Assembly: GCA_025529335.1 (NCBI GenBank)
Contig: JAMYHX010000274.1
Coordinates: 1-56,230, forward strand
Direction: 5' to 3'
Length of the DNA stretch: 56,230 bases
From: Rhizopus sp. PT2906
Taxonomy: Eukaryota; Mucoromycota; Mucoromycetes; Mucorales; Rhizopodaceae
The notes beneath the pieces are model-generated. The model was not told where the DNA came from. It saw only the letters and a program-made list of their open reading frames with translations, and searched no databases. Position numbers and translations under genes: made by a program. Positions 20,492 through 30,600 of this stretch are shown here, one piece after another (position 1 is the first letter of the stretch; each line of letters starts with the position of its first letter).

Positions 20492-21885
20492 ATGCTATTT
20501 TTGCAGCGATGCTTTACTGTCTCGAGTAGACATGGCGTCAGGCACGTATCTACTGTACGCGCACAGCCGAGTAAAGTGGACTGCTATGTTTCAACCATCA
20601 ATGATGTCTACTGGAATTTAGCCATAGAGGAATGGTTACTAAGAGAAACTCCAGCTGATCGATTCATTCTTTACTTGTGGAGGAATAGACCTTGTGTTGT
20701 CATTGGTAGAAACCAAAACCCGTTTCAAGAATGTAATCTGCGGTTTATGCAAAGTCAGCACATTCCACTTGTCAGGAGACGATCGGGTGGTGGTGCTGTT
20801 TATCACGTAAGAAAAAGAAACATGTACGGGTTTCTTCTAAACGAGAAATGTGTTGTTCCTTTAGGATATGGGCAACTCAATTTATACTATATTTATGCCA
20901 CGTGAGGCGTTTTCTAGAAGAGCGAATGCTGAGCTTGTAGCAAGATCTTTGAATCAGTTGGATATTGCGGCAAGTGTCAATGAAAGACATGATATTGTGG
21001 TAGATAATAAGAAAGTATCTGGAAGTGCATTCAAGATCACTACATCAAGAGCTTATCATCATGGTACAATGCTCATTGATGCTGACACGGAGACTCTCAA
21101 GAATTGTTTATCCAAAAAGAGAATGCCTAATGTTTGTGTGTGCGACTGAATATACACAACGAAAGAGGGCTAATCCTTTTTTCCTGTTTAGAAAGGCATC
21201 GTGTCCAAAGGTGTAGCTTCTGTACCATCGCCTGTTACTAACTTGAGAGATTATTCTTATACGGTTGACCATCAACAGTTTTGTGAATCAGTGCTATCTG
21301 AGTTTGTGAAGGCGTATAACGATGGTGAACCGGTTGAAGTAAGTCTAATGAATATATAAAAAAAAAGAGATATGCACAGCTGACATAACAACTAGCCTAT
21401 CGTGTTCGATAAAAACAGCGTACTTCCAAAGAAAGTAACCGAAACGAGAAACGAATTGATGACATGGGATTGGATTTATGGCCAAACTCCAGAATTTACA
21501 AACTCGGCCGAGACAGATTTTGAGTGGGGTCATGTAGTAAGATCATATAAGGATAATCTAGATCATTTTGGCTTACTAAATGTTGATTTTATGTAGAAGG
21601 CTCATTTTCTAGTAAGGCATGGGAGGATTAAGAGTGCAAGTATTGCTACAGACTCACAATCAATGTATGGACCTACAATCTCAGCTGCGATCTCTGTTGC
21701 ACTCGAAGGTAAGTCATGTCATCATGCAACTTAAATATTTATTCCGTATGTTAGGCTTGGCTTATTCTGAACGGGTATTGGATGAAGCTATTGAAAAGAT
21801 CAACAAGGAAGTACCAGGCTTAATTCATTCAGATAATGAACAAGTGGTTGTTGACATTTGTCAATGGCTTCGTAATAGACTGTAA
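20492..21885 (+). CDS. AIM22: Lipoate-protein ligase A / lipoyltransferase, mitochondrial
   Basis: Attaches lipoate to E2 and H-protein subunits in mitochondria. It starts with a basic presequence (MLFLQRCFTVSSRHGVRHVS). The catalytic domain shows RFILYLWRNRPCVVIGRNQN, RRRSGGGAVYH joined across an intron to DMGNSIYTIF, and RHDIVVDNKKVSGSAFK with the conserved lysine, then HHGTMLIDAD. Later short exons carry FDKNSVLPKKVTETRNELMT and the C-terminal accessory domain (TDSQSMYGPTISAAISVALE, then LGLAYSERVLDEAIEKI). The gene has about five introns and ends at TAA 21883-21885. It follows the ADAT3 gene in the same direction after only 54 bp. It is a LIPT1/Aim22-type protein; LIP3 is the paralogous alternative. 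Confidence 0.88.
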
Positions 21886-22755
21886 TAATTAATAAATTAT
21901 TTTTAATTTGCTCTCTATTTGAAGTTCATTCTAGTATCATCACAATGTTGAATGCAAAAAGTAAATAGTTGTAGCAATCGTATCTTGACTCCTGATCTAT
22001 CAAGAACCACCATGTTCGGTATTATTAGGCTATTTCTCTTTCTTTTTATAAATAATGACAATAATAAAATCAAGTATTTATAGGTCTTGATAATATACAC
22101 CATACAGACTGTTACCAGAAAAAGCTCTTTTTTACTTCAGTTGGGATCAACTTGACACTCTTCAGTAGCCCGCCGGCTATTTACATTAACCGATTAATCC
22201 CTCATCTGTGAAGAAGTGGACCTGAAGAGTCAAGTCTGAAAACTACCCTATTGCTATCTTCCCCCCCCCTACTGCATTTCCTTGCATAAGCAGATGCTAT
22301 AAAGAATCAAGAATTCTGTGAAAGGTTGGTGACCCTTAGTGATACAAGGTTAGTTTATAAAATTGCTAGTTTATTAAGTCAATCCTTTGTATGAAAAATT
22401 AATATCTATCTTGTAGTCAAGACAATCTTTATCAAGCCACGAAAGGCACAAGTATCCTCCCCCTTTTAACGCACTGTACCAACCGTATAATTCATTCAAT
22501 GTATGAATTATCACATGCACCACAAAGCGCACAACTTTGGCGCCCAAATTCTCTCCCTCCTTTAAAACTGAATCAGGGCCCTGAATGCCATTTAGTGGTT
22601 AAATTATTTTATCAATCACATGGCTTAATACTAACTGTTATTATTTGACATCACTTGTCATAAAGTTAGCTTAATACAAGTGGTCATATTACACTTGACA
22701 AATGGTATAAATATGTCCATCGCTTTCTCAGCGATCGACATTCTGTATTCAAAGG
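21886..22755. other. Intergenic region of 0.87 kb
   Basis: 3' flank of the lipoate ligase and upstream region of the small protein gene. It contains a C-tract near 22261 and otherwise AT-rich unique sequence. No gene, tRNA or repeat was recognised apart from the TATA box described separately. Confidence 0.5.
22706..22713 (+). promoter_or_regulatory. TATA box of the 58-aa gene
   Basis: TATAAATA lies 43 bp before the ATG at 22756, the distance expected for a fungal TATA box with a short 5' leader. It supports the view that the small open frame is a real transcription unit. Confidence 0.6.
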
Positions 22756-22932
22756 ATGGGTTCACATTTAAGTAGCGAAATAAAGTATGTCTACACATCT
22801 ATCAATGGACAAAGTGTGCTTGTCCCATACATTCGATACCCAAATGGACAATGGGTACCTATTCAGCAAGCCTATCATGAGCCATACAATGGAAACTATG
22901 TAGTACTCAATACACCTTACTACAGAATGTAA
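22756..22932 (+). CDS. Small tyrosine-rich protein, 58 aa, unknown
   Basis: A complete, intronless frame from ATG 22756 to TAA 22930-22932. The sequence begins MGSHLSSEIKYVYTSINGQS and is rich in Tyr (9 of 58), Asn, Pro and Val, ending NTPYYRM. Gly at position 2 with Ser at position 6 fits the N-myristoylation consensus (MGxxxS). There is no signal peptide or membrane helix. A TATA box lies 43 bp upstream. The ordered, non-repetitive composition in an AT-rich gap argues for a real gene. No homologue is recognised and no function is claimed. Confidence 0.6.
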   Translation: MGSHLSSEIKYVYTSINGQSVLVPYIRYPNGQWVPIQQAYHEPYNGNYVVLNTPYYRM

Positions 22933-23383
22933 TTGAAAAAGAGAGAGAGAGAAATCATGCTTAAACTAATCTCGTTATACATAATAGTGCACCTCGTCAC
23001 AGTTATCTGTTACAACATCCCGCGCCAGGTGGTATCCCTTACTATCATTAACAACCAGTTGTATAATTTCTATTTTTATCCTATGTTTATTTGTATTCTT
23101 ATTTTTACATTTTATATTTTATTCCTATGGGATTTTATGTAATATAAACTACCCAATACATACTCTTTTCTAATCCACGACGCGTTATATGATGAGGGCA
23201 AGTCTTTTTCATATGCAACTGTGCGCTGTAGTTCCCCTCATCAGATTGTCACATATACATGTGTAGCTTTACATAATTCGATCTCCGTTTAGTTGGTAAC
23301 TAAGAGTGACCAAAAGAGTAGAGGTGTTAATTGCTTTTCTATCTTTTTTTTTCTTTTTCTTGCGAAAAGTAATAAAAAAAGCA
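22933..23383. other. Intergenic region of 0.45 kb
   Basis: 3' flank of the 58-aa gene and promoter of UMP/CMP kinase, with a T-rich tract ending about 40 bp before the kinase ATG. A hydrophobic frame at 22933-23142 starts on the base after the stop of the small gene, but it has AT-driven composition and is not called. Confidence 0.5.
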
Positions 23384-24184
23384 ATGACCAAAACAGTCTT
23401 TGATCCTTCAGAAGTTACAGTTATCTTTGTTCTCGGTAACGATACGTTTTAGAGCGCTTGAAACAAGCCGACTTACCCTCTTTTTTCACTGATAGGTGGA
23501 CCTGGAGCTGGCAAAGGCACTCAGTGTGATCGTATCAAGAGGGATTACAATTTTGTCCATCTTTCAGGTAATCAATATAAATAGAGAGAGAGAGAGAAGA
23601 AATAAAAAAAGCTTTGTGCTAAATGTGACCTTTCACATTACATAAGCTGGTGACCTTTTACGTGAGGAACAAAAGCGAAAGGGGTCTAAATACGGTGAAC
23701 TCATTCAGAACTATATACGTGATGGCTTAATCGTACCTATGGAAGTAACGATTGCCCTTTTGGAAAATGCAATGAGAGAGGCAATTGAAACTGAAAATAA
23801 AACGCGGTTCTTGATTGACGGATTTCCTCGCAAGATGGATCAAGCAGAAAAGTTTGAAGAAACAGTGGTAGAATCCAAGTTTGTGCTATACTTTAGCTGC
23901 TCCGAGGAGACTCTCTTGCAACGTTTATTGAAACGAGGCGAAAGTTCGGGACGTATTGATGATAATATTGAATCTATCAAGAAAAGGTTCCAAACATTTA
24001 AAGACACAAGTTATCCTGTGATCGAGGCATTCGAAATGAGAAACAAAGTTCGTGAGGTAAGATTGAGAGCTGTGGTTAGCTAAAAGTGTTGCTAAGGAGA
24101 ACATATTAGATTAATGCCGAGAAATCGATTGATGAGGTTTATGATGATGTCAAGAAGGTGTTTGATGCCCTGTTATTACAATAA
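23384..24184 (+). CDS. URA6: UMP/CMP kinase
   Basis: Phosphorylates UMP and CMP (and dCMP) with ATP, an essential step of pyrimidine nucleotide synthesis. The first exon from ATG 23384 gives MTKTVFDPSEVTVIFVL, then GGPGAGKGTQCDRIK, the P-loop of adenylate-kinase-type NMP kinases. This is followed by LSAGDLLREEQKRKGS (NMP-binding), TRFLIDGFPRKMDQAE (Walker B-like, DGFPR), SEETLLQRLLKRGESSGRID (lid, short type) and a C-terminal helix ending VFDALLLQ at TAA 24182-24184. The short lid and the DGFPRK motif place it with UMP/CMP kinases and not with adenylate kinase. There are four short introns and no lesion. Confidence 0.93.
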
Positions 24185-24324
24185 TTGCTTCGTGTTTACG
24201 TATATTTAGCGCAAGAAATAAAGTGGTTAGAGATACATTAAAATAAAGACTACTCAAATACACAAACAGGCAGTTGATCAAATATCTTTAGCAAGAAGAG
24301 AGAAAATCATTCACATTTTATTTA

Positions 24325-25101
24325 TTAAAGCTTCCTCACATTTGTTATTCCTCCAAATAACCCTCTCCTTTTTTCAATTCCTTTGTTGTAGCACTTCTTC
24401 CAAGCGCCTAGCCTTGGTTTACATGTCTTAAAGTAGATGCATAAAAATACGAGGTCTTCACCGGTATGCTCTTTATTCAGTATGTCTGAAAATCGCGGTG
24501 CAATGCAGCCAAAGTCAAAACTCAGCAAATGAATCGCGGCTGATGATTTCTGAAGTGGCAGGGTAAATATTATGAACACTTGGCATTATATACATATATA
24601 TATTACATATTCGCAAACATGATTTTATATAGTCCATCAATTGTAGAACGAAGAGTGCACATTTGACTTTGATGCAAACACTGAGCTCTCTGTTGATAGT
24701 CCTCAAAGACATCTGCTTGGAAAAAGGTTTATGATAAAGGAAATTTTACTATATCTTTTATTGAAAAAGCATAGCCAACTAAACTCATGATTCAACCCAC
24801 TAACCTTAATAGACAACAATAGAATCAGACATGATACAATATTCTATTGTACTCGGAAGCTTTGTTCAATATGATTAAAGAACCTTGAGATCCTCTCGTG
24901 ACGGCTTATTAATGGATACTGCTCTAAAATTTTTTGGTTCCTAGCTTTATAAAGCCACATTTCTTTTTCTTTTTCCTTCTTTTTTTTTTGGTCTTTATGA
25001 CATAGAAGGTAAATATACAAAGCATTATTATGCAATAGAAAAGTTGCTTTGTCAAAAGATGAAGCTTTTAATATGGAGATTTGCGATGAATGCTTATACA
25101 C
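24325..25101 (-). pseudogene. Unrecognised gene, probably decayed
   Basis: Three minus-strand segments look coding but could not be joined with sensible splice sites. They are 25101-24844 (YKHSSQISILKASSFDKATF .. ARNQKILEQYPLISRHERIS), about 24712-24604 (DVFEDYQQRAQCLHQSQMCT, ending KIMFANM) and 24579-24325 (HLLSFDFGCIAPRFSDILNK .. RRGLFGGITNVRKL). A splice-acceptor-like TTTCTTCAG precedes the first. No domain is recognised. Either an orphan gene with unusual splicing or a relic is possible; in-frame stops between the parts favour a relic. Confidence 0.3.
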
Positions 25102-25345
25102 TTCTGATTTGCTAACTGAAGAAACAAAAAAAGCAGCTTTTCTATTTTTTTATATTTTATTTGGTTATTTACATTTTATTCCTTAGGGCTGCTGTCTAAT
25201 TTATTACGTATGTTTGATAAATAAAGTTACTCATTGAACATAAAAAGCAAAGTCTCTGTTGTTGTTTTTTTTTTTGATAAAAAAAAGCTTATTTTGTGTT
25301 GCCAAAGGTCAGGACACTTGACGTAATGGGCATTGGTTGATCTAT

Positions 25346-25353
25346 TATATAAA
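25346..25353 (+). promoter_or_regulatory. TATA box of the RhoGAP gene
   Basis: TATATAAA lies 43 bp before the ATG at 25396-25398. An upstream ATG at 25333 precedes this box and is therefore unlikely to be in the transcript, which helps to choose the start MYRTNSNPNHPQ. Confidence 0.5.
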
Positions 25354-25395
25354 GGATTTACGTCTTTTTCTATTATTAAATCATTTGCTATCTCA

Positions 25396-27161
25396 ATGTA
25401 TCGTACTAATAGTAATCCTAATCATCCACAAAGACGTCGATCCTTTAAAGGATGGTTAAAACGAATGACTCTTCCAAACAATCAGCGAAGAATTGAACCA
25501 CAAGTGAAAGGTTTGAAAGAGTCAAAGAATTACAAGACAAATTTTGACATGTATTCTTCTTTACAGAGGGTGTCTTTGGTGTCCCATTAAATACCTCTAT
25601 TGAATATGCCAAGACGACAGTTGGATATATCGATGAGGATGGTGTAAAGCACTCTAAAGCAGGATCAATACCTATTGTTGTTGCAAAATGCGGATCCTTT
25701 TTGAAAAAGAATGGTAAAAAAAGATTTATCTATTTACATATACTCACATCAAACTCAGGATTGGAGACTGAAGGTGTCTTTCGTGTATCAGGAAATATGA
25801 AGCGAGTGAACACATTAGAATTTCAATTTGATCAAGGTGCTAGTCATTATGGGTTAGACTTTAATTGGAATGGCTACACTGTACATGATGCAGCAAACTT
25901 GTTAACACGTTACTTGAACAAATTGCCTGAACCAGTAATTCCTACTGAATATTATCTCGCCTTCCGTGATGTCATGAGTAAAGAAGCTAAAGAAAGTTTA
26001 TTTATAGAATATGTGTATTCACATACATACATTGTTTTGTAGATAATAATGTGTATCATACTACAGAAGAAAGAATCGATGCCTTTCAAGCCTTAATTCA
26101 AGACTTACCTTCACCTCATCGACATCTCTTACTTTACTTATTAGATACCCTGAGTCTATTCGCTGCTAATGCTTCGCAAACCAAGATGACCACTTCTAAT
26201 CTAGCTGCTGTATTCTGCCCAGGTATCCTGAGGCACCCTGATTATAACACGCCCATACAATACAAGATATCACAGTGCGTCATTGAATTTCTGATTGAAT
26301 TCCAGTCCTTGTTCACTATTCAGCTATTAGACAAAAAGAAAAGGATGTCGACAGTATCTAGCGAAGAAGTTCCCTGGCTAGTACCATCTATGCACCAACC
26401 TACACCTCCTCTTCCCTTGCGTGTGGTCAATGGATCAGTCCATAGCGAATCTTCAGAAGAAAGCCCAAAGGCCATGGTGAGCTCTCCTACAGGAATCAAC
26501 AGCAAGCGATCGACAACAACGTCAAGAGAAAACAATCAGCCTCTTAAACAAAAACTCAAAGATACTGTTAGCCCATGGATAGGTAAGATATATATATATA
26601 TAAAGTGAATATTACATAAAGCTTATCTCGTTTGTTTCCTGTAAAGCTAGAATGGCAGGTTTACTCATTTGTGGACCGGCTGCGTTCCTTCTAGCAGGGG
26701 TTGCTAGTTATGAAGCATATCTTGCCTTGACACTTCACAAATTAACCGAGCCCCTTATCTTCTTTGCCGGATTAGCCTCTTATTGTACTTTACTTATTAT
26801 CGGCTTGTTCGGAAGTATAAGTCTAGAATATCCAGCTTCAGAAGAAGTCATGCGTCAGGACCAAGCTCTTATGTCCGAGTGGAGAGATCTGTTGACGCGA
26901 TCTTGGAAGACAGGAAATGAAGATGAATGCTGTTCAATCATGAGTCAATCTAGTCGATTTAATGAGGAAGAAGAGCAATCTAGTGAAGAAGAAGAGGAGG
27001 ATGAGATGGAAGAAAGTGACTTGGGATTCGACCCTGACACGTTAGAAATGTACTTGTCTCAGTATGATCAAATTAAAAAAGATGCGGAACTGGCTAAAAA
27101 GCTGCAATCTGAGGAGCAAAAAGCAAGAGATGTACATAATCCTTTTGTTAATGATAAATAA
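25396..27161 (+). CDS. RhoGAP-domain protein with C-terminal membrane hairpin
   Basis: Accelerates GTP hydrolysis by a Rho-family GTPase. After a basic N-terminus (RRRSFKGWLKRMTLP) comes the RhoGAP domain: VFGVPLNTSIEYAKTT, IPIVVAKCGSFL, GLETEGVFRVSGNMKRVN with the arginine finger, DAANLLTRYLNKLPEPVIPT, then LLYLLDTLSLFAAN and MTTSNLAAVFCPGILRH. A Ser-rich linker follows. After an intron ending at about 26646 come two hydrophobic segments (LLICGPAAFLLAGVASYEAY and PLIFFAGLASYCTLLIIGLF) that would place both termini on one side of a membrane. The tail is acidic with a coiled coil and ends NPFVNDK, where NPF is the EH-domain ligand motif. The gene has about five introns and no lesion. Which Rho protein it serves cannot be told. 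Confidence 0.85.
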
Positions 27162-27880
27162 GTATCCAATGACAAAGAAGTATGGAAAATCAAAACATTC
27201 TCCAAGGAAACTTGATTCAAAACATATTTTATTCTTAATAAAGTTATATGCTATATATATGTCTCCTATATCCAAGGGAAACTATATAGAAAGAGAAGAT
27301 ATACATCTGTTCTATTTACTATTTTAGAACGTCGATCACCGTTTCTTCTTTAAATACTCCTTTAATATTAGCTCGGCTTCTACTCCCCCCTTTTTTTTCT
27401 TTCTTTTCTTTATACACTTTTCGTTCGAATTGTATAAGATAAAAAAAAAAAAAAGGAGAGAAAGGGTGATCTGAATGGCAAAAAACTAAGAAAAAAAAAA
27501 GGGGGGAGATTGGCAACTTTTCTTTAAATAGGACAGACTAGACTTTGAAAGAAAGTCCAGATTTTCAGTTGTCATTCAAATAGATAGTTAATCCCTCTAT
27601 AATCTCTTAAAATGGTTTATTTGAAAAAGAAAAGACAGGCCATAAGAATAAAGGAGTAGATGATGGCAGGTAGAAGTTATTTATTTTAGTCTAAAGTAAA
27701 AGAAATATGCACCAAATACATTAGATGATACATCTCTTGTTAGTCTCTCTTTTCGTTGGTGCCTGAAAAAAGAAAAAGCAGTAATACCAACCTTTTTCCT
27801 TCTTGCTTATATAAAAAGGGTTAACCCAATTTATTTCTTTCTTTTTTCTTTTCTCCTTTACTTTTATCAACATAAAGAAA
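27162..27880. other. Intergenic region of 0.7 kb
   Basis: 3' flank of the RhoGAP gene and promoter of the Ser/Ala-rich secreted protein. It contains poly-A/poly-T and G/C homopolymer patches (27387, 27440, 27495). The last 60 bp before ATG 27881 are a pyrimidine-rich leader, usual for a well-expressed fungal gene. No other gene was seen. Confidence 0.5.
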
Positions 27881-28508
27881 ATGAAATCCCAAACCTTTGC
27901 ATTAGTCCTTGTCCTTTTAACCATCATGACCCGTGATGTTGCATTCGCGCAAAGCAGTATGTGAAAAATATGTATAAAGTATAAACATTTAATGAACTAT
28001 GATTATTATCAACAGATGTATCTTCTTCTGTCAGTGCAACTGCCGAACCTGCTGGCAGCACGTCTATTGATTTGGCTGTCTCCGGTGCCTCGGCTACAGC
28101 TGATGCAGCCAAAGCCACGCCAACCTCAGCTGCTTCTATTTCAGCTCCTGCCAGTGCCTCTGTTTCTTCACCAAACAGTTTAGCCTCAAGTATCTCAGCC
28201 GCTTCATCTGCTATTAGCTCTGCAGCAACCTCCATCAGCGCTGCTTCTTCTTTGGCTTCTAGTGGTAAGTGACGCATTATAAATTTATCTGCAGCGCATG
28301 TCTAATTATATTATGTACTGAAGCATCCGTTGCTCCATCTGTATCATCTGCGGCTGCACCTGTCTCTTCTTTATCTTCCGCTGCACCTGCTTCTTCTTCT
28401 TCTCCTGCCAGACCCTATGCTGGCCCCAGCACTGTCAGTTCATCCACTCATATCCAAGTTCCCCTTGTTATGATTGGTCTTGCCAGTCTCTTTTTTGCAT
28501 TGATCTAA
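27881..28508 (+). CDS. Secreted Ser/Ala-rich GPI-type cell-surface protein
   Basis: Three exons. Exon 1 encodes a signal peptide (MKSQTFALVLVLLTIMTRDV, then AFAQS). After an intron (donor GTATGTG near 27958) the mature part is almost wholly Ser, Ala, Thr, Pro and Val (SAAPASSSSPARPYAGPS), a composition expected to be heavily O-mannosylated. The C-terminus is hydrophobic (VPLVMIGLASLFFALI) after a small-residue region, which is the GPI-anchor signal pattern. No catalytic domain is present. Likely role: a stalk-like wall or plasma-membrane protein. The next gene downstream also encodes a secreted GPI-type protein. Confidence 0.8.
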
Positions 28509-28897
28509 AACACATGCCATGTATTCTTTCAAATCATTTCTACTATAAATAATAAAGAAGTACCATTTTTATTTATATTTATATCAAATTCAAAGCAGCC
28601 TTTTTTTTAATTTTGAAACCAAGGATCAACAAATAAAATGCATCTGGAAAATATCTACACATAAGCGCAGATCTTTACGTTTAGCTTTATTGCACCTTTC
28701 GACAAGGCTTGATTTACTTTACACCCCCTTTTTTTTCAAGAGCTAGACAACAACGACGACTCCTATGTCTTTTTGCATCCCTTCCCCTTTTCTCCTTTTT
28801 CTTATAAAAAAACAAGTATTTCTATTGACTTTATAACCTATTTCTTCTTCTTCTTTTCATCTATTCATATACTTGTTAATCCACAATCATCTAATAA
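28509..28897. other. Intergenic region between two GPI-protein genes
   Basis: A 389-bp gap with AT-rich sequence, a T-tract near 28730 and a pyrimidine-rich leader before ATG 28898. No gene was seen. Confidence 0.5.
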
Positions 28898-29552
28898 ATG
28901 AAGTTTATTTATCTTGCTTCCTTCATCTACGCTGCAGTTGTAGCCACTGCTCAATTGACTGCACCAACAAGAAATTATAATGTAACAAGTCCGGTTACAA
29001 ATGGCCCTTATGTTGTCGGTCAAATTCTTCCTTGTACTTATCGTCTGTTTTCAGATGTTGATACTTCAGGTAATAGTAATCATATCTTTCAAAAGGAGGA
29101 GAATCATACTAATTCATCTTTTTGTAGCACTCAACCTTGAAATTGACTTAGAAGCTGCTCCTCAAGGAGTATCACCACAGGGAACAAACACAACGACACT
29201 GCCTATTGCAGTTTCCGCTGATGTCTCAAAAACGGACGCATTCATTAAACGTGAGGGTAACTCGACCTACTATGAGCACTCGATCAATTTCAATATCCCT
29301 CAGACAGTCAAACCAGGCAGCTATCATGTTGTCTTCTTTGACAAATCAACCAACACCAAGTTGTCTATTCCTATCGAAATTCGTCCAGCAGCAAGTTCTA
29401 CATCTGTTGGCACCAAAGCAACAAGCATCTCCATACCTGGACGCCCTCAATCTTCTGGTTCTATCTTTGCTCAAGGCGCTGCTTCTTCCATTGAGGTCTC
29501 TAAGGTACTGATAGCTTTAATGGCTGTAGCAGGTGTTGCATTCCTCTTGTAA
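28898..29552 (+). CDS. Ser/Thr-rich GPI-anchored membrane family protein (Kre9/Knh1-like domain)
   Basis: Signal peptide MKFIYLASFIYAAVVATAQ, then a beta-sandwich of the 'Ser-Thr-rich GPI-anchored membrane' (Kre9/Knh1) family. This begins with the typical APTRNYNVTSPVTNGPYVVG and PCTYRLF, and after one intron (donor GTAATAG near 29070) continues ALNLEIDLEAAPQG .. YYEHSINFNIPQTVKPGSYH. A Ser-rich stalk and a hydrophobic tail (VLIALMAVAGVAFLL) give the GPI signal. N-glycosylation sequons are present (NVT, NTT, NST). Probable function is in wall glucan assembly or surface adhesion. The fold is known, the activity is not. It probably forms a functional pair with the GPI-type gene 0.4 kb upstream, though the two are not paralogues in sequence. 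Confidence 0.82.
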
Positions 29553-29749
29553 AAACAAAATCTTAATGTCGTTCAACTTTTTTTTTTCTTAATTATTTTA
29601 ATCATAATAAACCATAAAGTTTTATATTCTTATTTGTTTTTTTCATTGCCACCTTACAAATTTGACATATTCTCTTTTGGCTCGGGAATATAGGAGCAGT
29701 GTATGGCTCCTTACTGCTTACTTTAGTGTTCAAGCTTACATAACCACTC

Positions 29750-30525
29750 TAGTGTCTTGCCACACAGTGGGTTGTCAAACGAATTTCACAAGAGCAGAAT
29801 GTTGGTCTAAGGATAGATACGTTTGCCGAACAATACGGACAACAAGTTGAAGAAGGTATTCGCTGTGGAAGAATGGTTCTCCGGTATAACCCACCGTTGG
29901 TAATGAAATACCTTGTGTTCCTGAGCTCACTGTGGTTGCAGTACCTGAATATGGCCCATTCTGCGATCACCTCAATTGACTGAGTCATCCATTCTTACGA
30001 GTCCAGCTTGATCAACCACGTCGTGATACAATAGTTTTTCAAGGCTAGAAAACGAATAAGAAACAAGTTACCGAAATTGAGGAAATTCTTCGAGGACTAT
30101 TATTACAAACCAGGGTGATCAGCACGTCAGGAGGTGCTACGGTTGTGGATACGGTTTTCAGAAATGTTACAAAGAAGATAAACATATTCTCTGTCGTCTT
30201 TTAGGCAATATTGCTAATTATCTCTCTTTCTTTCCTTTTTTAGGTCCTTCTTTTAATTTATTCGAAAAACTTGAAAAGATCAAACCCAAGTACTTTGCAC
30301 AGATGAATAAAAGAATGACTCTGTTAAAAAGAAGCCGGGCAAACACTTTGCAAATAATGATTGCTGCTGTCCATATTCGCTAATAGTGAAATATATTTAT
30401 GATATAGAGCACAATGAGTTCAATCAACAAACAAAAGCTGGTTTATCTTATGCACATGAAACTTTCCAAGAAGAGACTGATGGCGGTTTCCAATTGATAG
30501 ACAATATTGTATTTATGTTCTAATT
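29750..30525 (+). pseudogene. Decayed gene of unknown family beside the Helitron
   Basis: Several plus-strand pieces look coding but change frame. They are RIDTFAEQYGQQVEEGIRCG (29813 on), a Cys-rich piece VRRCYGCGYGFQKCYKEDKH (about 30120-30200), GPSFNLFEKLEKIKPKYFAQ .. LLKRSRANTLQIMIAAVHIR (30243-30380, ending at TAA TAG TGA) and, in another frame, KYIYDIEHNEFNQQTKAGLS (about 30390-30525). The Cys-rich part resembles a zinc motif. The family is not recognised. It ends about 15 bp before the candidate Helitron 3' terminus, so it is the flank into which the Helitron went, or an older element. Confidence 0.4.
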
Positions 30526-30539
30526 AAAGTATAAATAAA

Positions 30540-30600
30540 CTAGCCGCTTTCAACTCGCTACGCTTGTTTTTGCGCGTCGTTGTGTTGTCGCGAGCTTCAG
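30540..30600 (-). other. Candidate Helitron 3' terminus (hairpin plus CTAG)
   Basis: On the minus strand: GACGCGCAAAAACAAGCGTAG, then AGCGAGTTGAAAGCGG CTAG, then T. ACGC pairs with GCGT around a 10-nt loop, and CTAG/T is the canonical end and insertion site. A wider GCGAG/CTCGC pair encloses the region. The short stem makes this a candidate only. Confidence 0.45.

Larger units (their letters stand above)
24185..25395. other. 1.2-kb stretch with possible decayed minus-strand gene and the RhoGAP promoter
   Basis: The left part holds three minus-strand segments with protein-like sequence (see the pseudogene entry). The right part (25110-25395) is AT-rich, with the TATA box of the RhoGAP gene at 25346-25353. 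Confidence 0.5.

Noticed and set aside
22933..23142. 69-codon hydrophobic frame after the 58-aa gene
   Set aside because: AT-driven composition (Ile, Tyr, Phe), no promoter of its own and no known domain.
25333..25395. Upstream ATG for a frame leading into the RhoGAP first exon
   Set aside because: It precedes the TATA box at 25346, so it should not be in the mRNA.
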